Assembly: GCA_902775735.1 (NCBI GenBank)
Contig: CACYNH010000029.1
Coordinates: 1-33,737, forward strand
Source of the DNA: an uncultured Erysipelotrichaceae bacterium
GTDB taxonomy: Bacteria; Bacillota_I; Bacilli_A; Erysipelotrichales; Erysipelotrichaceae
Direction: 5' to 3'
DNA length: 33,737 nt
Part shown: piece after piece, positions 1 through 7,353 of the stretch
How positions within the stretch are numbered: the stretch's first letter is position 1
Layout of the letters: each line of letters starts with the position of its first letter
The notes under the pieces: model-generated
The model's input: only the letters and a program-made list of their open reading frames with translations
Told to the model about the DNA's origin: nothing
Database searches by the model: none
Made by a program: the position numbers and the translations under genes

Positions 1-46
1 CAATGAGCTGAAGTTTGGCTGTAAGGGAAAATTTGTTGGGGTTCAT
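1..46 (-). CDS. N-terminal fragment of an unidentified minus-strand gene
   Basis: The ATG at 46-44 opens a frame without stops to the window edge and encodes MNPNKFSLTAKLQLI. Fifteen residues are too few to name a family. The case for a real gene is its promoter: TTACAT, 17 bases, TACGAT, then exactly six bases before the ATG, with no ribosome site. The same arrangement precedes several other genes here. It is divergent from the HAD phosphatase gene at 186. Confidence 0.5.
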   Translation of the reverse strand, partial: MNPNKFSLTAKLQLI

Positions 47-81
47 GGTTCCATCGTAGACGTTTTCACAATTGGATGTAA
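44..81 (-). promoter_or_regulatory. Promoter giving a predicted leaderless start at 46
   Basis: On the minus strand, -35 TTACAT lies at 81-76, then a 17-base spacer, -10 TACGAT at 58-53, and GGAACC before the ATG at 46. Standard spacing puts +1 on the A of the ATG. The -10 is only a fair match to TATAAT. Confidence 0.45.
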
Positions 82-129
82 GCGTTCGAATGTGAAAGAT
101 TTGTAAAAGATTGGTGAAAAGAAAGGGGG

Positions 130-179
130 CCGCATTCCTCCCCACCCAAACCAAAGATTTTGGATGGGGTATCCTGCGG
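130..179 (+). other. Long imperfect hairpin just before the HAD gene
   Basis: Nested complementary segments are CCGCA (130-134) with TGCGG (175-179), CCCCA (140-144) with TGGGG (165-169), and CCAAA (151-155) with TTTGG (159-163). The structure ends six bases before the ATG at 186. With a divergent gene to the left, it is unlikely to be a terminator of an upstream plus-strand gene. A leader structure or operator is possible. No clear ribosome site follows it. Confidence 0.4.
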
Positions 180-185
180 TTGTGA

Positions 186-1019
186 ATGAAAAAAGCAGCG
201 ATTCTTTACGATTTTGATAAAACCCTGTGTACAAAGGATATGCAGGAATACAGCCTGATTCCGTCCCTGGGCTATGAGTCCCCGGGTGTTTTCTGGGATG
301 AGGTGACGGAACTGTGCGCACGCTACCGGATGGATTCCATCAGCGCCTATCTCTATCACCTGCAGAAGAAATTCGCGGAAGCGGGCAATCCTCTGCGCAA
401 GGACATGTTCTGGAAGCCGGGTCACGAAATTGAACTGTATCCGGGCGTGAAGACATGGTTCAGACGGATCAATGACTACGGCCGCAGACACGGTCTTCTG
501 ATCGAGCACTACATTATCTCCTCCGGCATGGCGGAAATCATCGAGAATTCCGAAATCGCCGATGAGTTCAAAAAGATCTACGCCTGCCGCTATTACTATG
601 AGGACGGGATCGCCGTCTGGCCGGCCCAGGTGGTCAACTACACAACCAAGACCCAGTACATTTTCCGCATCAACAAGCAGGTGCTGGATGAGAACGACGA
701 CGCATCGCTCAATGAATACGTGGCTCCTTCCAAACGGCCGGTGCCTTTTACAAGAATGGTCTATGTGGCCGACGGCATCACCGATGTGCCATGCATGCGC
801 TTAGTCAAAGAATACGGCGGCCAGTCCATCGCTGTTTACAACAAAGCAAGCGAAAAGGCGGTCAATACTGCGAAGAAACTGATCAAAGACGGCCGGGCCA
901 ACTTTATGGTACAGGCGGACTACTCCGAAAACAGCGATATGGAAAAGCTGATGAAGAGGATCATCGATCATATGAGCGCGGACAGCGCCCTGGAAGATAT
1001 GGAAGGGATTTACAGATGA
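186..1019 (+). CDS. HAD-superfamily phosphatase (phosphoserine phosphatase-like)
   Basis: The protein has 277 residues and is predicted to be cytoplasmic. The N-terminal ILYDFDKTL is HAD motif I (DxDxT) with the nucleophile and acid/base aspartates. Motif II may be the ISSG segment near residue 118. VADGITDVPCMR near residue 196 is motif IV, with acidic residues for Mg. The insert between them is the cap region. The family hydrolyses phosphomonoesters through an aspartyl-phosphate, and the substrate cannot be read from sequence. The ATG at 186 is chosen because MKKAAILYDFDKTL starts directly at the first core strand. There is no good Shine-Dalgarno site, and a hairpin lies just upstream. The stop overlaps the next start (ATGA), so the pair is probably co-translated. 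Confidence 0.85.
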   Translation: MKKAAILYDFDKTLCTKDMQEYSLIPSLGYESPGVFWDEVTELCARYRMDSISAYLYHLQKKFAEAGNPLRKDMFWKPGHEIELYPGVKTWFRRINDYGRRHGLLIEHYIISSGMAEIIENSEIADEFKKIYACRYYYEDGIAVWPAQVVNYTTKTQYIFRINKQVLDENDDASLNEYVAPSKRPVPFTRMVYVADGITDVPCMRLVKEYGGQSIAVYNKASEKAVNTAKKLIKDGRANFMVQADYSENSDMEKLMKRIIDHMSADSALEDMEGIYR

Positions 1020-1789
1020 ATCTGGATAAACTTAAAATCGATTTCCGGGATCCGATGGTGATCCTGCTGTGCTGTCTGCTCATTTTCCTGAGCGGCGGCA
1101 GCCTGCTTTTCGGAAACGCCCAGGGCCACTTCACGCTGGAACTGGACGCTGCCTTCGGCGGCGACAATCCCGGCTACACAGGCTTCATCGATGAGGCCTC
1201 CGTCAATGAAAAGACAGTCAACGCCCTTGAAGACCTCTTAAAACAGGATGAGCGCTTCACCGTTCTGCGCACCCATGAATCCGCCACCGGCGCTGCGGTC
1301 AGTGAAACAGCTGAAAAGATCAAAGCTGACGGACCTGACATGGTTTTGAGCATCCATGCCGGCTGGAGCCCCTCGGCGTCCGATTCCGGCACAAGGATCT
1401 ATACAGATCTGCCGGGCACGCCGGGCAGCCAGGAGGCACAGAAATTCGCTCAGGAAATCCAGAAGGCGTTCAATACTGAAGACTGGAACGCTTCCCTGAA
1501 TTATCTCTACTACCACCAGGCGCAGGGCAATACATGGACCGTGGACATCCGGGACATGGCGGCTGAACAGCCTGCAGAAGAAAATCCCTCCACATGGACA
1601 CTGTTTGAAAAAACAGATGTGCCGTGCGTCATCGCGGAACAGTTCTTCATTTCAAACAAGGCGGACATTGAACGCTGGAACAATGACCAGGGCTATCAGC
1701 TGATCGCACAGAAGTATTACAGCGCAATCTGCGCGTACCTCGGCATCGGTGAAATGGAATTTGAAGCCGCGGAAGAAGCGGGTGAATAA
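1016..1789 (+). CDS. Membrane-anchored Amidase_3-like protein with a degenerate zinc site
   Basis: The protein has 257 residues. A short basic N-terminus is followed by one hydrophobic segment (about 13-33), giving a signal anchor and an extracytoplasmic domain. The rest resembles N-acetylmuramoyl-L-alanine amidases of the Amidase_3 family: LDAAFGGDNPGYTG (43-56), NEK with E65, SIHAG with H114, and IAEQFFISN with E208. In active enzymes the first block reads DPGHGG and its His binds zinc. Here that position is Phe47. The second His and both Glu positions remain, so the fold is probably kept but activity is doubtful. The start is the ATG overlapping the HAD stop, with GGAAGGGA upstream. Longer upstream readings in this frame run through the HAD gene and are not used. 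Confidence 0.75.
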   Translation: MNLDKLKIDFRDPMVILLCCLLIFLSGGSLLFGNAQGHFTLELDAAFGGDNPGYTGFIDEASVNEKTVNALEDLLKQDERFTVLRTHESATGAAVSETAEKIKADGPDMVLSIHAGWSPSASDSGTRIYTDLPGTPGSQEAQKFAQEIQKAFNTEDWNASLNYLYYHQAQGNTWTVDIRDMAAEQPAEENPSTWTLFEKTDVPCVIAEQFFISNKADIERWNNDQGYQLIAQKYYSAICAYLGIGEMEFEAAEEAGE

Positions 1790-1796
1790 AAAGCGC

Positions 1797-1824
1797 GGGA
1801 ATCCGGAAGGATTCCCTTTCATTT
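1797..1824 (+). terminator. Intrinsic terminator after the amidase-like gene
   Basis: GGGAATCC (1797-1804) pairs perfectly with GGATTCCC (1809-1816) around a GGAA tetraloop, followed by TTTCATTT. GCGC segments on both sides may lengthen the stem. Confidence 0.8.
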
Positions 1825-1858
1825 GCGCGCAAGGCTTATTCCTTTGTGAATATTGCGA

Positions 1859-1871
1859 TATACTTACAGTA
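1859..1871 (+). promoter_or_regulatory. -10 element for a predicted leaderless lactonase mRNA
   Basis: TATACT at 1859-1864 is followed by six bases (TACAGT) and the ATG at 1871. There is no purine-rich ribosome site. No convincing -35 was found. Almost the same arrangement precedes the SDR gene at 16032. Confidence 0.6.
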
Positions 1872-2806
1872 TGAAGAAAAAAATTTACGCAGGAACATAC
1901 ACAGGAACCGGCAGCGAAGGAATCTACACCTTCAGTTTTGAAGACGGCATTCTTTCCGATCCCGCGCTCCTGTGCAAAATCGACAACCCCAAGTACATCA
2001 ATCTGACGGACGGCGTCATCGCTGCGGCGGCCGACGTCAGGGGAGGCTCGGGAATTGCGCTGGTCAGCCGGGAAGGAGAAATACTCGATACGATCAGTTA
2101 TGAACGGCGCACTTCCTGTTATATCGGCAGAAACGGAAACCGCCTGTATACCGCCAACTACCATGACGGCACCGTCAGTATGGCTGAAATCAGGGAAGAC
2201 AATACCCTGAAGTTTATCCGCACTGAACTGATCCGTGAGGGCGCCGGATGCCACCAGGTTCTCTTCCATGAGGACAAGGTTCTGGTTCCGTGCCTGTTCC
2301 TTGACAGGGTCATTATTTTCGACGCGGATCTCAACCGCCTTGCCAGCATTCACTTCAACCACGGCACAGGTCCCCGTCACGGCATCTTCTCAAAGGACGG
2401 AAGCTATCTCTATCTGGCGTCTGAATTAAGCAATGAGCTCTTTGTGATCAGAACCGACACATGGGAAATCACAGATTCCATCTCAATCCTGCCCAATGGC
2501 GAAAAGAACCGCCGCGACACCGCCGCGATCCGCCTCAGCGATGACGAAAAACATCTCTATGTTTCCACAAGAACCATGGACATCATTTCTGTTGTCGCCC
2601 TGGAAGACCATAAGCCCGCATTGATCCAGACTGTCTCCTGCGGCGGCAGACATCCCAGAGATTTCACGCTCTGCGAAGGATATCTGCTTTCCGCCAACCG
2701 CTTCACCAACGACGTCGTTTCCTTTAAGCTCAATGAGGACGGCACTGTAGGTGAGAAGGTCAGCTCCGTTTCCGTTCCCGAAGCGGTATCGCTCGCTTTT
2801 GAATAA
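1871..2806 (+). CDS. Lactonase-family beta-propeller (6-phosphogluconolactonase-like)
   Basis: The protein has 311 residues, near the usual size for the YbhE/Pgl lactonase family (PF10282). Typical blocks are YAGTYTGTGSEGIYTF at the start, RNGNRLYTANYHDGTVS, GAGCHQVLF, GTGPRHGIFSKDGSYLYLASELSNELFV, and CGGRHPRDFTLCEGYLLSANRFTNDVVSF at the end, which fits a seven-bladed propeller. Characterised members hydrolyse 6-phosphogluconolactone in the oxidative pentose phosphate pathway, but the family is broad, so the substrate is inferred. There is no signal peptide, so it is cytoplasmic. A TTG six codons upstream is in frame, but the ATG at 1871 is preferred because it sits at the predicted transcription start. 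It stands alone between two terminators. Confidence 0.8.
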   Translation: MKKKIYAGTYTGTGSEGIYTFSFEDGILSDPALLCKIDNPKYINLTDGVIAAAADVRGGSGIALVSREGEILDTISYERRTSCYIGRNGNRLYTANYHDGTVSMAEIREDNTLKFIRTELIREGAGCHQVLFHEDKVLVPCLFLDRVIIFDADLNRLASIHFNHGTGPRHGIFSKDGSYLYLASELSNELFVIRTDTWEITDSISILPNGEKNRRDTAAIRLSDDEKHLYVSTRTMDIISVVALEDHKPALIQTVSCGGRHPRDFTLCEGYLLSANRFTNDVVSFKLNEDGTVGEKVSSVSVPEAVSLAFE

Positions 2807-2824
2807 GAACTCTTCAATTCATGT

Positions 2825-2853
2825 CCTGCGCATTCACGCGCGGGGCTTTTCTT
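2825..2853 (+). terminator. Intrinsic terminator after the lactonase gene
   Basis: CCTGCGC (2825-2831) pairs with GCGCGGG after a six-base loop (one G-T pair), followed by GCTTTTCTTT. Confidence 0.75.
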
Positions 2854-2875
2854 TACTGCCGTGAAATGAACTCCA

Positions 2876-2890
2876 TGGTAGAATAATCAG
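2876..2890 (+). promoter_or_regulatory. Extended -10 promoter directly before the YdcF-type gene
   Basis: TGG-TAGAAT (TG at 2876-2877, hexamer 2879-2884) is five bases from a GTG at 2890 and eleven from an in-frame ATG at 2896. No ribosome site is present for either, so a leaderless or nearly leaderless mRNA is predicted. Confidence 0.5.
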
Positions 2891-4353
2891 TGGATATGGA
2901 AAACAGAAAAACAAAAAAACCAACGCTGATGCCCGCTTTATGGCTGACCGTCGTTTTTCTTGCGGCAGCCCTTTTGATCTGGCTGACGCGGCCTGATACG
3001 GTCACGCTTTACTTCCATACATACGGAGAGTTCAGCGATCCGGTGGTTTCCGTTGAGGATGAAACCTCACTTCAGATTCTTTCGGTGGATGAACATGAAG
3101 GGTATACAGCCGTCAAAGTCAAAGCGCTCAGGCCGGGCGATGGTCAGGAAGTCTATCTGAGCTCATCGGACGGAGAATACAATTATCTGGGAATTGTGGA
3201 TGTGGATTCACGTCTCAGGGCGACGGACTGGTCCTCTCTGAATTTCACCAACTGGCAGCTGCTGTATCCGCTGACGCTGCTGTGGATCGCGGCGTGCACG
3301 TTCATTTTCTTTAACAGCTGGCGAAGGCAGATGAAATACAGTGTCTTCTCGTATAACACAATCATTTATTTCGGTTTCGGCCTGATGGGACTGGTCATGA
3401 CCGTCGTCTTGTTCGGGCAGACGCTGCAGGCGTATAAGGACAGCGTCTTAACATCCATGCTCACATATCTTGGAGCGATCTATTCCAGTGTGCATATCTA
3501 CGCGATTATCTCATTCCCGGTTCTTTTCATCCTGACGCTGGGGCTGGTCATATCAAATATCATGCTGTGGAGAAAAGAAGGCAGAGGCTTTACAAACATG
3601 GTGGCCACGATCTTCGGGGTTATTCTGACACTGGGCAATCTGGCTGTCATCATCGCCCCGGGTTTCACTGACGGCTACATTCCCCTTGCCAGAATCCAGA
3701 TGGCAATTATCAACGCTCTTTCCGCAGTCTTTCTTTATCTTGAGTCAATGTGGCTGGGAACCGTGGCTGCCGGTCTGATCGTTTCCCGGATGAAAGCGGA
3801 CTGCGACCGGGATTATCTGATTATCCTTGGCTGCGGCATGCGCTCTGACGGAACCCCGACGCCTTTGTTAAGAGGAAGGTGCGATCAGGCGCTGAACTTT
3901 TATCACCGCCAGCTCAATACGTCAGGCAGACATGCAAAGTTCATACCGTCCGGAGGACAGGGCAGCGATGAGCCTGTTTCCGAAAGCGAATGCATGAAGA
4001 ACTATCTCATCTCGCAGGGCATCCGCGAAGATGAGATTATTATGGAAAACCGTTCCACGACAACGATGGAGAACTTTCAGTTCTCAAAAGAACTGATTCC
4101 CGAAGCGGACGCGAAGTGCGCGTTCTTCACCACTAAATACCATGTTTTCCGCAGCGGCATCTGGGCAAGGCGGGCCGGTTTCGAAAGGACCGCCATCCAG
4201 TCGGAAGGCGCTTCAACCAAATGGTATTTCTGGCCCAACGCTTTTGTCCGTGAATTTGCCGGACTGCTGAGCCAGCACCGTCTCAAGCAGGCACTGATCA
4301 TCTGCGGCCTGATGATCTTCTACGGCGCCGCAACACTGCTTCTGTTCTACTGA
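2890..4353 (+). CDS. Multi-pass membrane protein with C-terminal YdcF/DUF218 domain
   Basis: The protein has 487 residues. The first hydrophobic segment is at about 14-32, and an extracytoplasmic beta-rich stretch (about 35-110) follows. About six membrane helices run between 120 and 305. A DUF218 domain runs from about 306 to 460: LIILGCGMRSDGTPTPLLRGRCDQAL, IPSGGQGSDEPVSESECMKNYL, ENRSTTTMENFQFSKELI and FFTTKYHVFRSGIWARRAG. A last helix lies near 465-485. DUF218 includes SanA, ElyC and YdcF, some of which are linked to envelope integrity; no reaction can be assigned. The GTG at 2890 is used, and the ATG at 2896 would remove two residues. It lies 29 nt before the SpoIIE phosphatase gene and is probably co-transcribed with it. 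Confidence 0.85.
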   Translation: MDMENRKTKKPTLMPALWLTVVFLAAALLIWLTRPDTVTLYFHTYGEFSDPVVSVEDETSLQILSVDEHEGYTAVKVKALRPGDGQEVYLSSSDGEYNYLGIVDVDSRLRATDWSSLNFTNWQLLYPLTLLWIAACTFIFFNSWRRQMKYSVFSYNTIIYFGFGLMGLVMTVVLFGQTLQAYKDSVLTSMLTYLGAIYSSVHIYAIISFPVLFILTLGLVISNIMLWRKEGRGFTNMVATIFGVILTLGNLAVIIAPGFTDGYIPLARIQMAIINALSAVFLYLESMWLGTVAAGLIVSRMKADCDRDYLIILGCGMRSDGTPTPLLRGRCDQALNFYHRQLNTSGRHAKFIPSGGQGSDEPVSESECMKNYLISQGIREDEIIMENRSTTTMENFQFSKELIPEADAKCAFFTTKYHVFRSGIWARRAGFERTAIQSEGASTKWYFWPNAFVREFAGLLSQHRLKQALIICGLMIFYGAATLLLFY

Positions 4354-4382
4354 GAATACCGACAGAAAAGAAGGGAACCGGA

Positions 4383-6122
4383 ATGACAAATAAAAGCATT
4401 CGTGACAAGTCGCAGTGGGAACTGCTGAGAAACTCATTGAGCGCCAAGGTGCTGCGGACAACCCTGATGGGATCGCTGGTTCTTGGAATCGCGGCGTTAA
4501 TTATGGCGCTCGTTATGAATTCATATACCCTGATTGAGCAGGGTGTAAGAGTCTCCTGGCATGTGGCCAGCCAGGCATCCAGAACAATCAATGAATCGGA
4601 AGTGGATGTCTCCTACATGAAAGACAAGGTCACGGAAATCTACAGCGGCCTCAGCGATGAACAGAGGCCAAAGACCGAAACAGAGGAATACCGGAAGCTT
4701 TTCGACCATCTGTTAAGCGATGATATGTTCCATGAAGCGTATTCCATCCTCGACACGTATTACCAGGGCTCAGACGGCATCAGCGATATTTACCTTGCCT
4801 TCATTGACGAGGAGCGCAAAGCGCTTGTTTACCTGCTGGATCCTGATATGAGTGATGAGACCGGCTGCTGGCCGGGTGACTGGGAACCGCTCGGCGACCG
4901 TGAAATTTCGAAGTTCCTGAACTGGGACGGTGAAGACAGGCTGTATGACATCGGCAATACAGACCGCTATGGCATTATGATCACATCCGCGGTGCCGCTG
5001 TATGACATCGACGGAAACCGGGTCTGCTATGTTATGGCGGACGCGAGAATGACGGATATTTTCACCAGGGTCATGCGTTTTGTTGTCCGCTTCGCGCTCG
5101 GTCTTGTGGCAGTGACACTGCTGTTCGGGCTGCGGCTCAGCAGACGGATGAAGGACCGGCTGGTAAAGCCGATCAATCAAATCACCGATACCGCCCAGGA
5201 ATACATGGAAGACCGGAAAAACGGAATCGCTTCAAGGCGCTTCCAGCATCTGGACATCCATACCGGCGATGAGCTGGAAAAGCTCAGCCGCACGATGGCG
5301 GAGATGGAACAGGCGATGGCGGATTATGAAACCAACCTGACCATCATTACAGCCGAGAGGGAAAGAATTGTCACGGAACTGTCGCTGGCGGAAAAAATCC
5401 AGGCCGGCGTTCTGCCGAAAACATTCCCCGCATTCCCTGACCGCCATGAGTTTGATATTCACGCTGCCATGGATCCGGCCCGCGAAGTCGGCGGCGATTT
5501 CTATGATTATTTCCTGATTGACGACGATCATCTGGCACTGACGATTTCGGATGTCTCCGGCAAGGGCGTTCCGGGTGCCCTGTTCATGATGGGCGCCAAG
5601 ATCATGATCGCCGACTATTACCGGCTCGGCAAATCACCGGCGGATGTTCTGGAAGCGGCCAATGAAGCCATCTGCCAGTCCAACCAGGAAGAGATGTTCA
5701 TCACCGTCTGGACAGCCATTCTTGAAATCTCAACCGGCAAAGTCATCGCGGCCAACGCCGGCCATGAATATCCTGTCTTACGCCAGCCCGGCGGAAACTT
5801 TGAAGTCATGAAGGATAAGCACGGCTTTGTCATCGGCGGCATGGAAGGCATGAAGTATAAAGAATATGAATTCACCATGGAACCGGGCTCGACACTCTTC
5901 GTCTACACCGACGGCGTTCCCGAAGCGACCGCCTCAAACGGCGAACTCTTCGGCATGAACCGGATGGTGGAAAGTCTGAACAAAGAGCCCGACGCGGTCA
6001 CGGAGCAGGTGCTCGCCAATGTGCGCGCGTCCGTGGATGAGTTTGTCGGGGAAGCCGAGCAGTTCGATGATCTCACCATGCTGTGTGTGAAGTATTTCGG
6101 TCCTGAGAAAAAGGAAGCCTGA
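4383..6122 (+). CDS. Membrane HAMP-SpoIIE (PP2C-type) serine/threonine phosphatase
   Basis: The protein has 579 residues. TM1 is at about 26-48, an extracytoplasmic sensor region spans 50-222, TM2 is at about 228-250, and a HAMP domain (VKPINQITDTAQEY...) is followed by a helical linker to about 345. The C-terminal SpoIIE/RsbU phosphatase shows the metal-binding motifs REVGGDFYDYF, ISDVSGKGVPGALFM, FVYTDGVPEA and QFDDLTMLCVKY. The EKIQAGVLPKTFP block before the domain is typical of RsbU/RsbP-like proteins. Such enzymes dephosphorylate anti-sigma-factor antagonists or similar phosphoproteins in response to a signal, here one sensed outside the membrane. No STAS antagonist, anti-sigma kinase or sigma factor is in the window, so the target is unknown. 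AAGGGA lies before the ATG. Confidence 0.93.
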   Translation: MTNKSIRDKSQWELLRNSLSAKVLRTTLMGSLVLGIAALIMALVMNSYTLIEQGVRVSWHVASQASRTINESEVDVSYMKDKVTEIYSGLSDEQRPKTETEEYRKLFDHLLSDDMFHEAYSILDTYYQGSDGISDIYLAFIDEERKALVYLLDPDMSDETGCWPGDWEPLGDREISKFLNWDGEDRLYDIGNTDRYGIMITSAVPLYDIDGNRVCYVMADARMTDIFTRVMRFVVRFALGLVAVTLLFGLRLSRRMKDRLVKPINQITDTAQEYMEDRKNGIASRRFQHLDIHTGDELEKLSRTMAEMEQAMADYETNLTIITAERERIVTELSLAEKIQAGVLPKTFPAFPDRHEFDIHAAMDPAREVGGDFYDYFLIDDDHLALTISDVSGKGVPGALFMMGAKIMIADYYRLGKSPADVLEAANEAICQSNQEEMFITVWTAILEISTGKVIAANAGHEYPVLRQPGGNFEVMKDKHGFVIGGMEGMKYKEYEFTMEPGSTLFVYTDGVPEATASNGELFGMNRMVESLNKEPDAVTEQVLANVRASVDEFVGEAEQFDDLTMLCVKYFGPEKKEA

Positions 6123-6150
6123 GCGCTCAGAAGAAACAACGATCAGAAAA

Positions 6151-6205
6151 AAAGAGGATCTGACCTCATGAACAGGCAAACTGTTCGGCGGTCAGATTCT
6201 CTTTT
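6151..6205. terminator. Bidirectional terminator between convergent SpoIIE and SGNH genes
   Basis: ATCTGACC pairs perfectly with GGTCAGAT (6190-6197), extended by A/T-rich pairs on the outside. An inner GAACAG (6170-6175) pairs with CTGTTC (6181-6186). CTTTT follows on plus and a longer T-run follows on minus. The stop codon of the minus-strand operon (6207-6205) lies at its edge. Confidence 0.85.
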
Positions 6206-7341
6206 CAGTTCATATAATCTTTTTCCAGCATTTCAATCAGCTGAGGCGTTTCCATGCACATGTCAGTATCCTTTGCCGGTCTGTATTCGGGAAGATACTT
6301 CGTATAGGCATGATAGTATTTCAGGCATTCGTCCCATTCCGCCCTGACGGCTGCAGTATGGTCAGGCGCGCAGTGCAGCAGGCCGCGGGTCTGGATCTCA
6401 TTGAACAGCCAGTCGGTGTATTTGTGCTGGCCATACAGGTTGAGGTGGCCGTTGTTGTAGAAATCCTTCTGCATGTCAAGGCCGATTTCCTCCTTGAGCA
6501 GTTCGGTGTTGATAAACGGATAGCCGCGCTCTTCGATGATTTCGCCGGCCCGGGAGGCACGCCTGAAATTGGCGTACAGTTTTGACTCCTTATTGGGAAT
6601 CCGGTGCGGCGTCTGCAGGAACAGGACGTTCAGCTGATTGGCGTCACAGTAATCAAGAAAGTCATTGAGCACCTTTTCATACGGCGCGCTGAGTTCCATG
6701 GTTTCCTTTGCGGTATTGAGATCAAGGATATCCCTTGCTCCGGCGCTGACGCAGGTCTGGGCGTCGCCTTTGAAGTATGTGTAGCCGCGCTTTTCAATGT
6801 CACGGATTTCTCTGATCTGTTCCGGCACATTGCGCCATCCCTGAGGAAAACCGGAATGGTATTCCCTGAGCGGGAAGAGGTAATTGAGCCAGCGCGGGCT
6901 TCCGGTCCGCCTGGCTTCAAGCGCCAGGGAGAGGCGGATGTCATCATAGGGCATATCGTCAACCAGCTGCTGGTCGAAAGGCCTGTGCAGTTCCATGTCC
7001 TCGTTGTAGGTGACGTTATTGACGTCGACGACAAGCAGGTCAGGATGCTGGTGGCGGATGGCTTCTTTTGCCATCGGCAGCCACATCGCGGCGGTGATGC
7101 CGTCACATGACAGGGGATAGCTCGTATAGCCGGTATTTTCATAATTGTGCAGCGGTGACCATGATCTGACGATGTCGCTCTGGCCCAGAAGCACAATATC
7201 GATGGAATCCTGAGGTTCAAGATAGAATCCTTTGGTTCTGAGGTGATTGAAGTCCCATGGCCGCATGACATATGACTGCATGAAGCCGATCACAAGCGAG
7301 CAGGCCGCGATCAGGGAAATAACTTTCAAGAATCTCTTCAT
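6205..7341 (-). CDS. Exported SGNH/DltD-like protein, last gene of the Dlt-like operon
   Basis: The protein has 378 residues. One hydrophobic N-terminal segment (about 5-24) anchors an extracytoplasmic domain. IDIVLLGQSDIVRSW places a candidate nucleophile Ser55 in the position of the GSS motif of DltD and related SGNH proteins. KDFYNNGHLNLYGQHKYTDWLF has Asp293 and His299 as candidates for the second half of the catalytic site. LLVVDVNNV and LFLQTPHR fit SGNH core strands. In dlt operons DltD is needed to deliver the acyl group to teichoic acid outside the membrane. Here the protein follows an MBOAT gene by 12 nt, with AGGAGGG before its ATG, and is expected to do the matching step. It is too divergent to call DltD itself. 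Confidence 0.75.
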   Translation of the reverse strand: MKRFLKVISLIAACSLVIGFMQSYVMRPWDFNHLRTKGFYLEPQDSIDIVLLGQSDIVRSWSPLHNYENTGYTSYPLSCDGITAAMWLPMAKEAIRHQHPDLLVVDVNNVTYNEDMELHRPFDQQLVDDMPYDDIRLSLALEARRTGSPRWLNYLFPLREYHSGFPQGWRNVPEQIREIRDIEKRGYTYFKGDAQTCVSAGARDILDLNTAKETMELSAPYEKVLNDFLDYCDANQLNVLFLQTPHRIPNKESKLYANFRRASRAGEIIEERGYPFINTELLKEEIGLDMQKDFYNNGHLNLYGQHKYTDWLFNEIQTRGLLHCAPDHTAAVRAEWDECLKYYHAYTKYLPEYRPAKDTDMCMETPQLIEMLEKDYMN

Positions 7342-7353
7342 CTTATTTCCCTC

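Noticed and set aside
791..1015. Long upstream extension of the amidase-like gene
   Set aside because: It lies in another frame of the HAD gene and lacks a ribosome site; the ATGA overlap with a signal anchor is far better.
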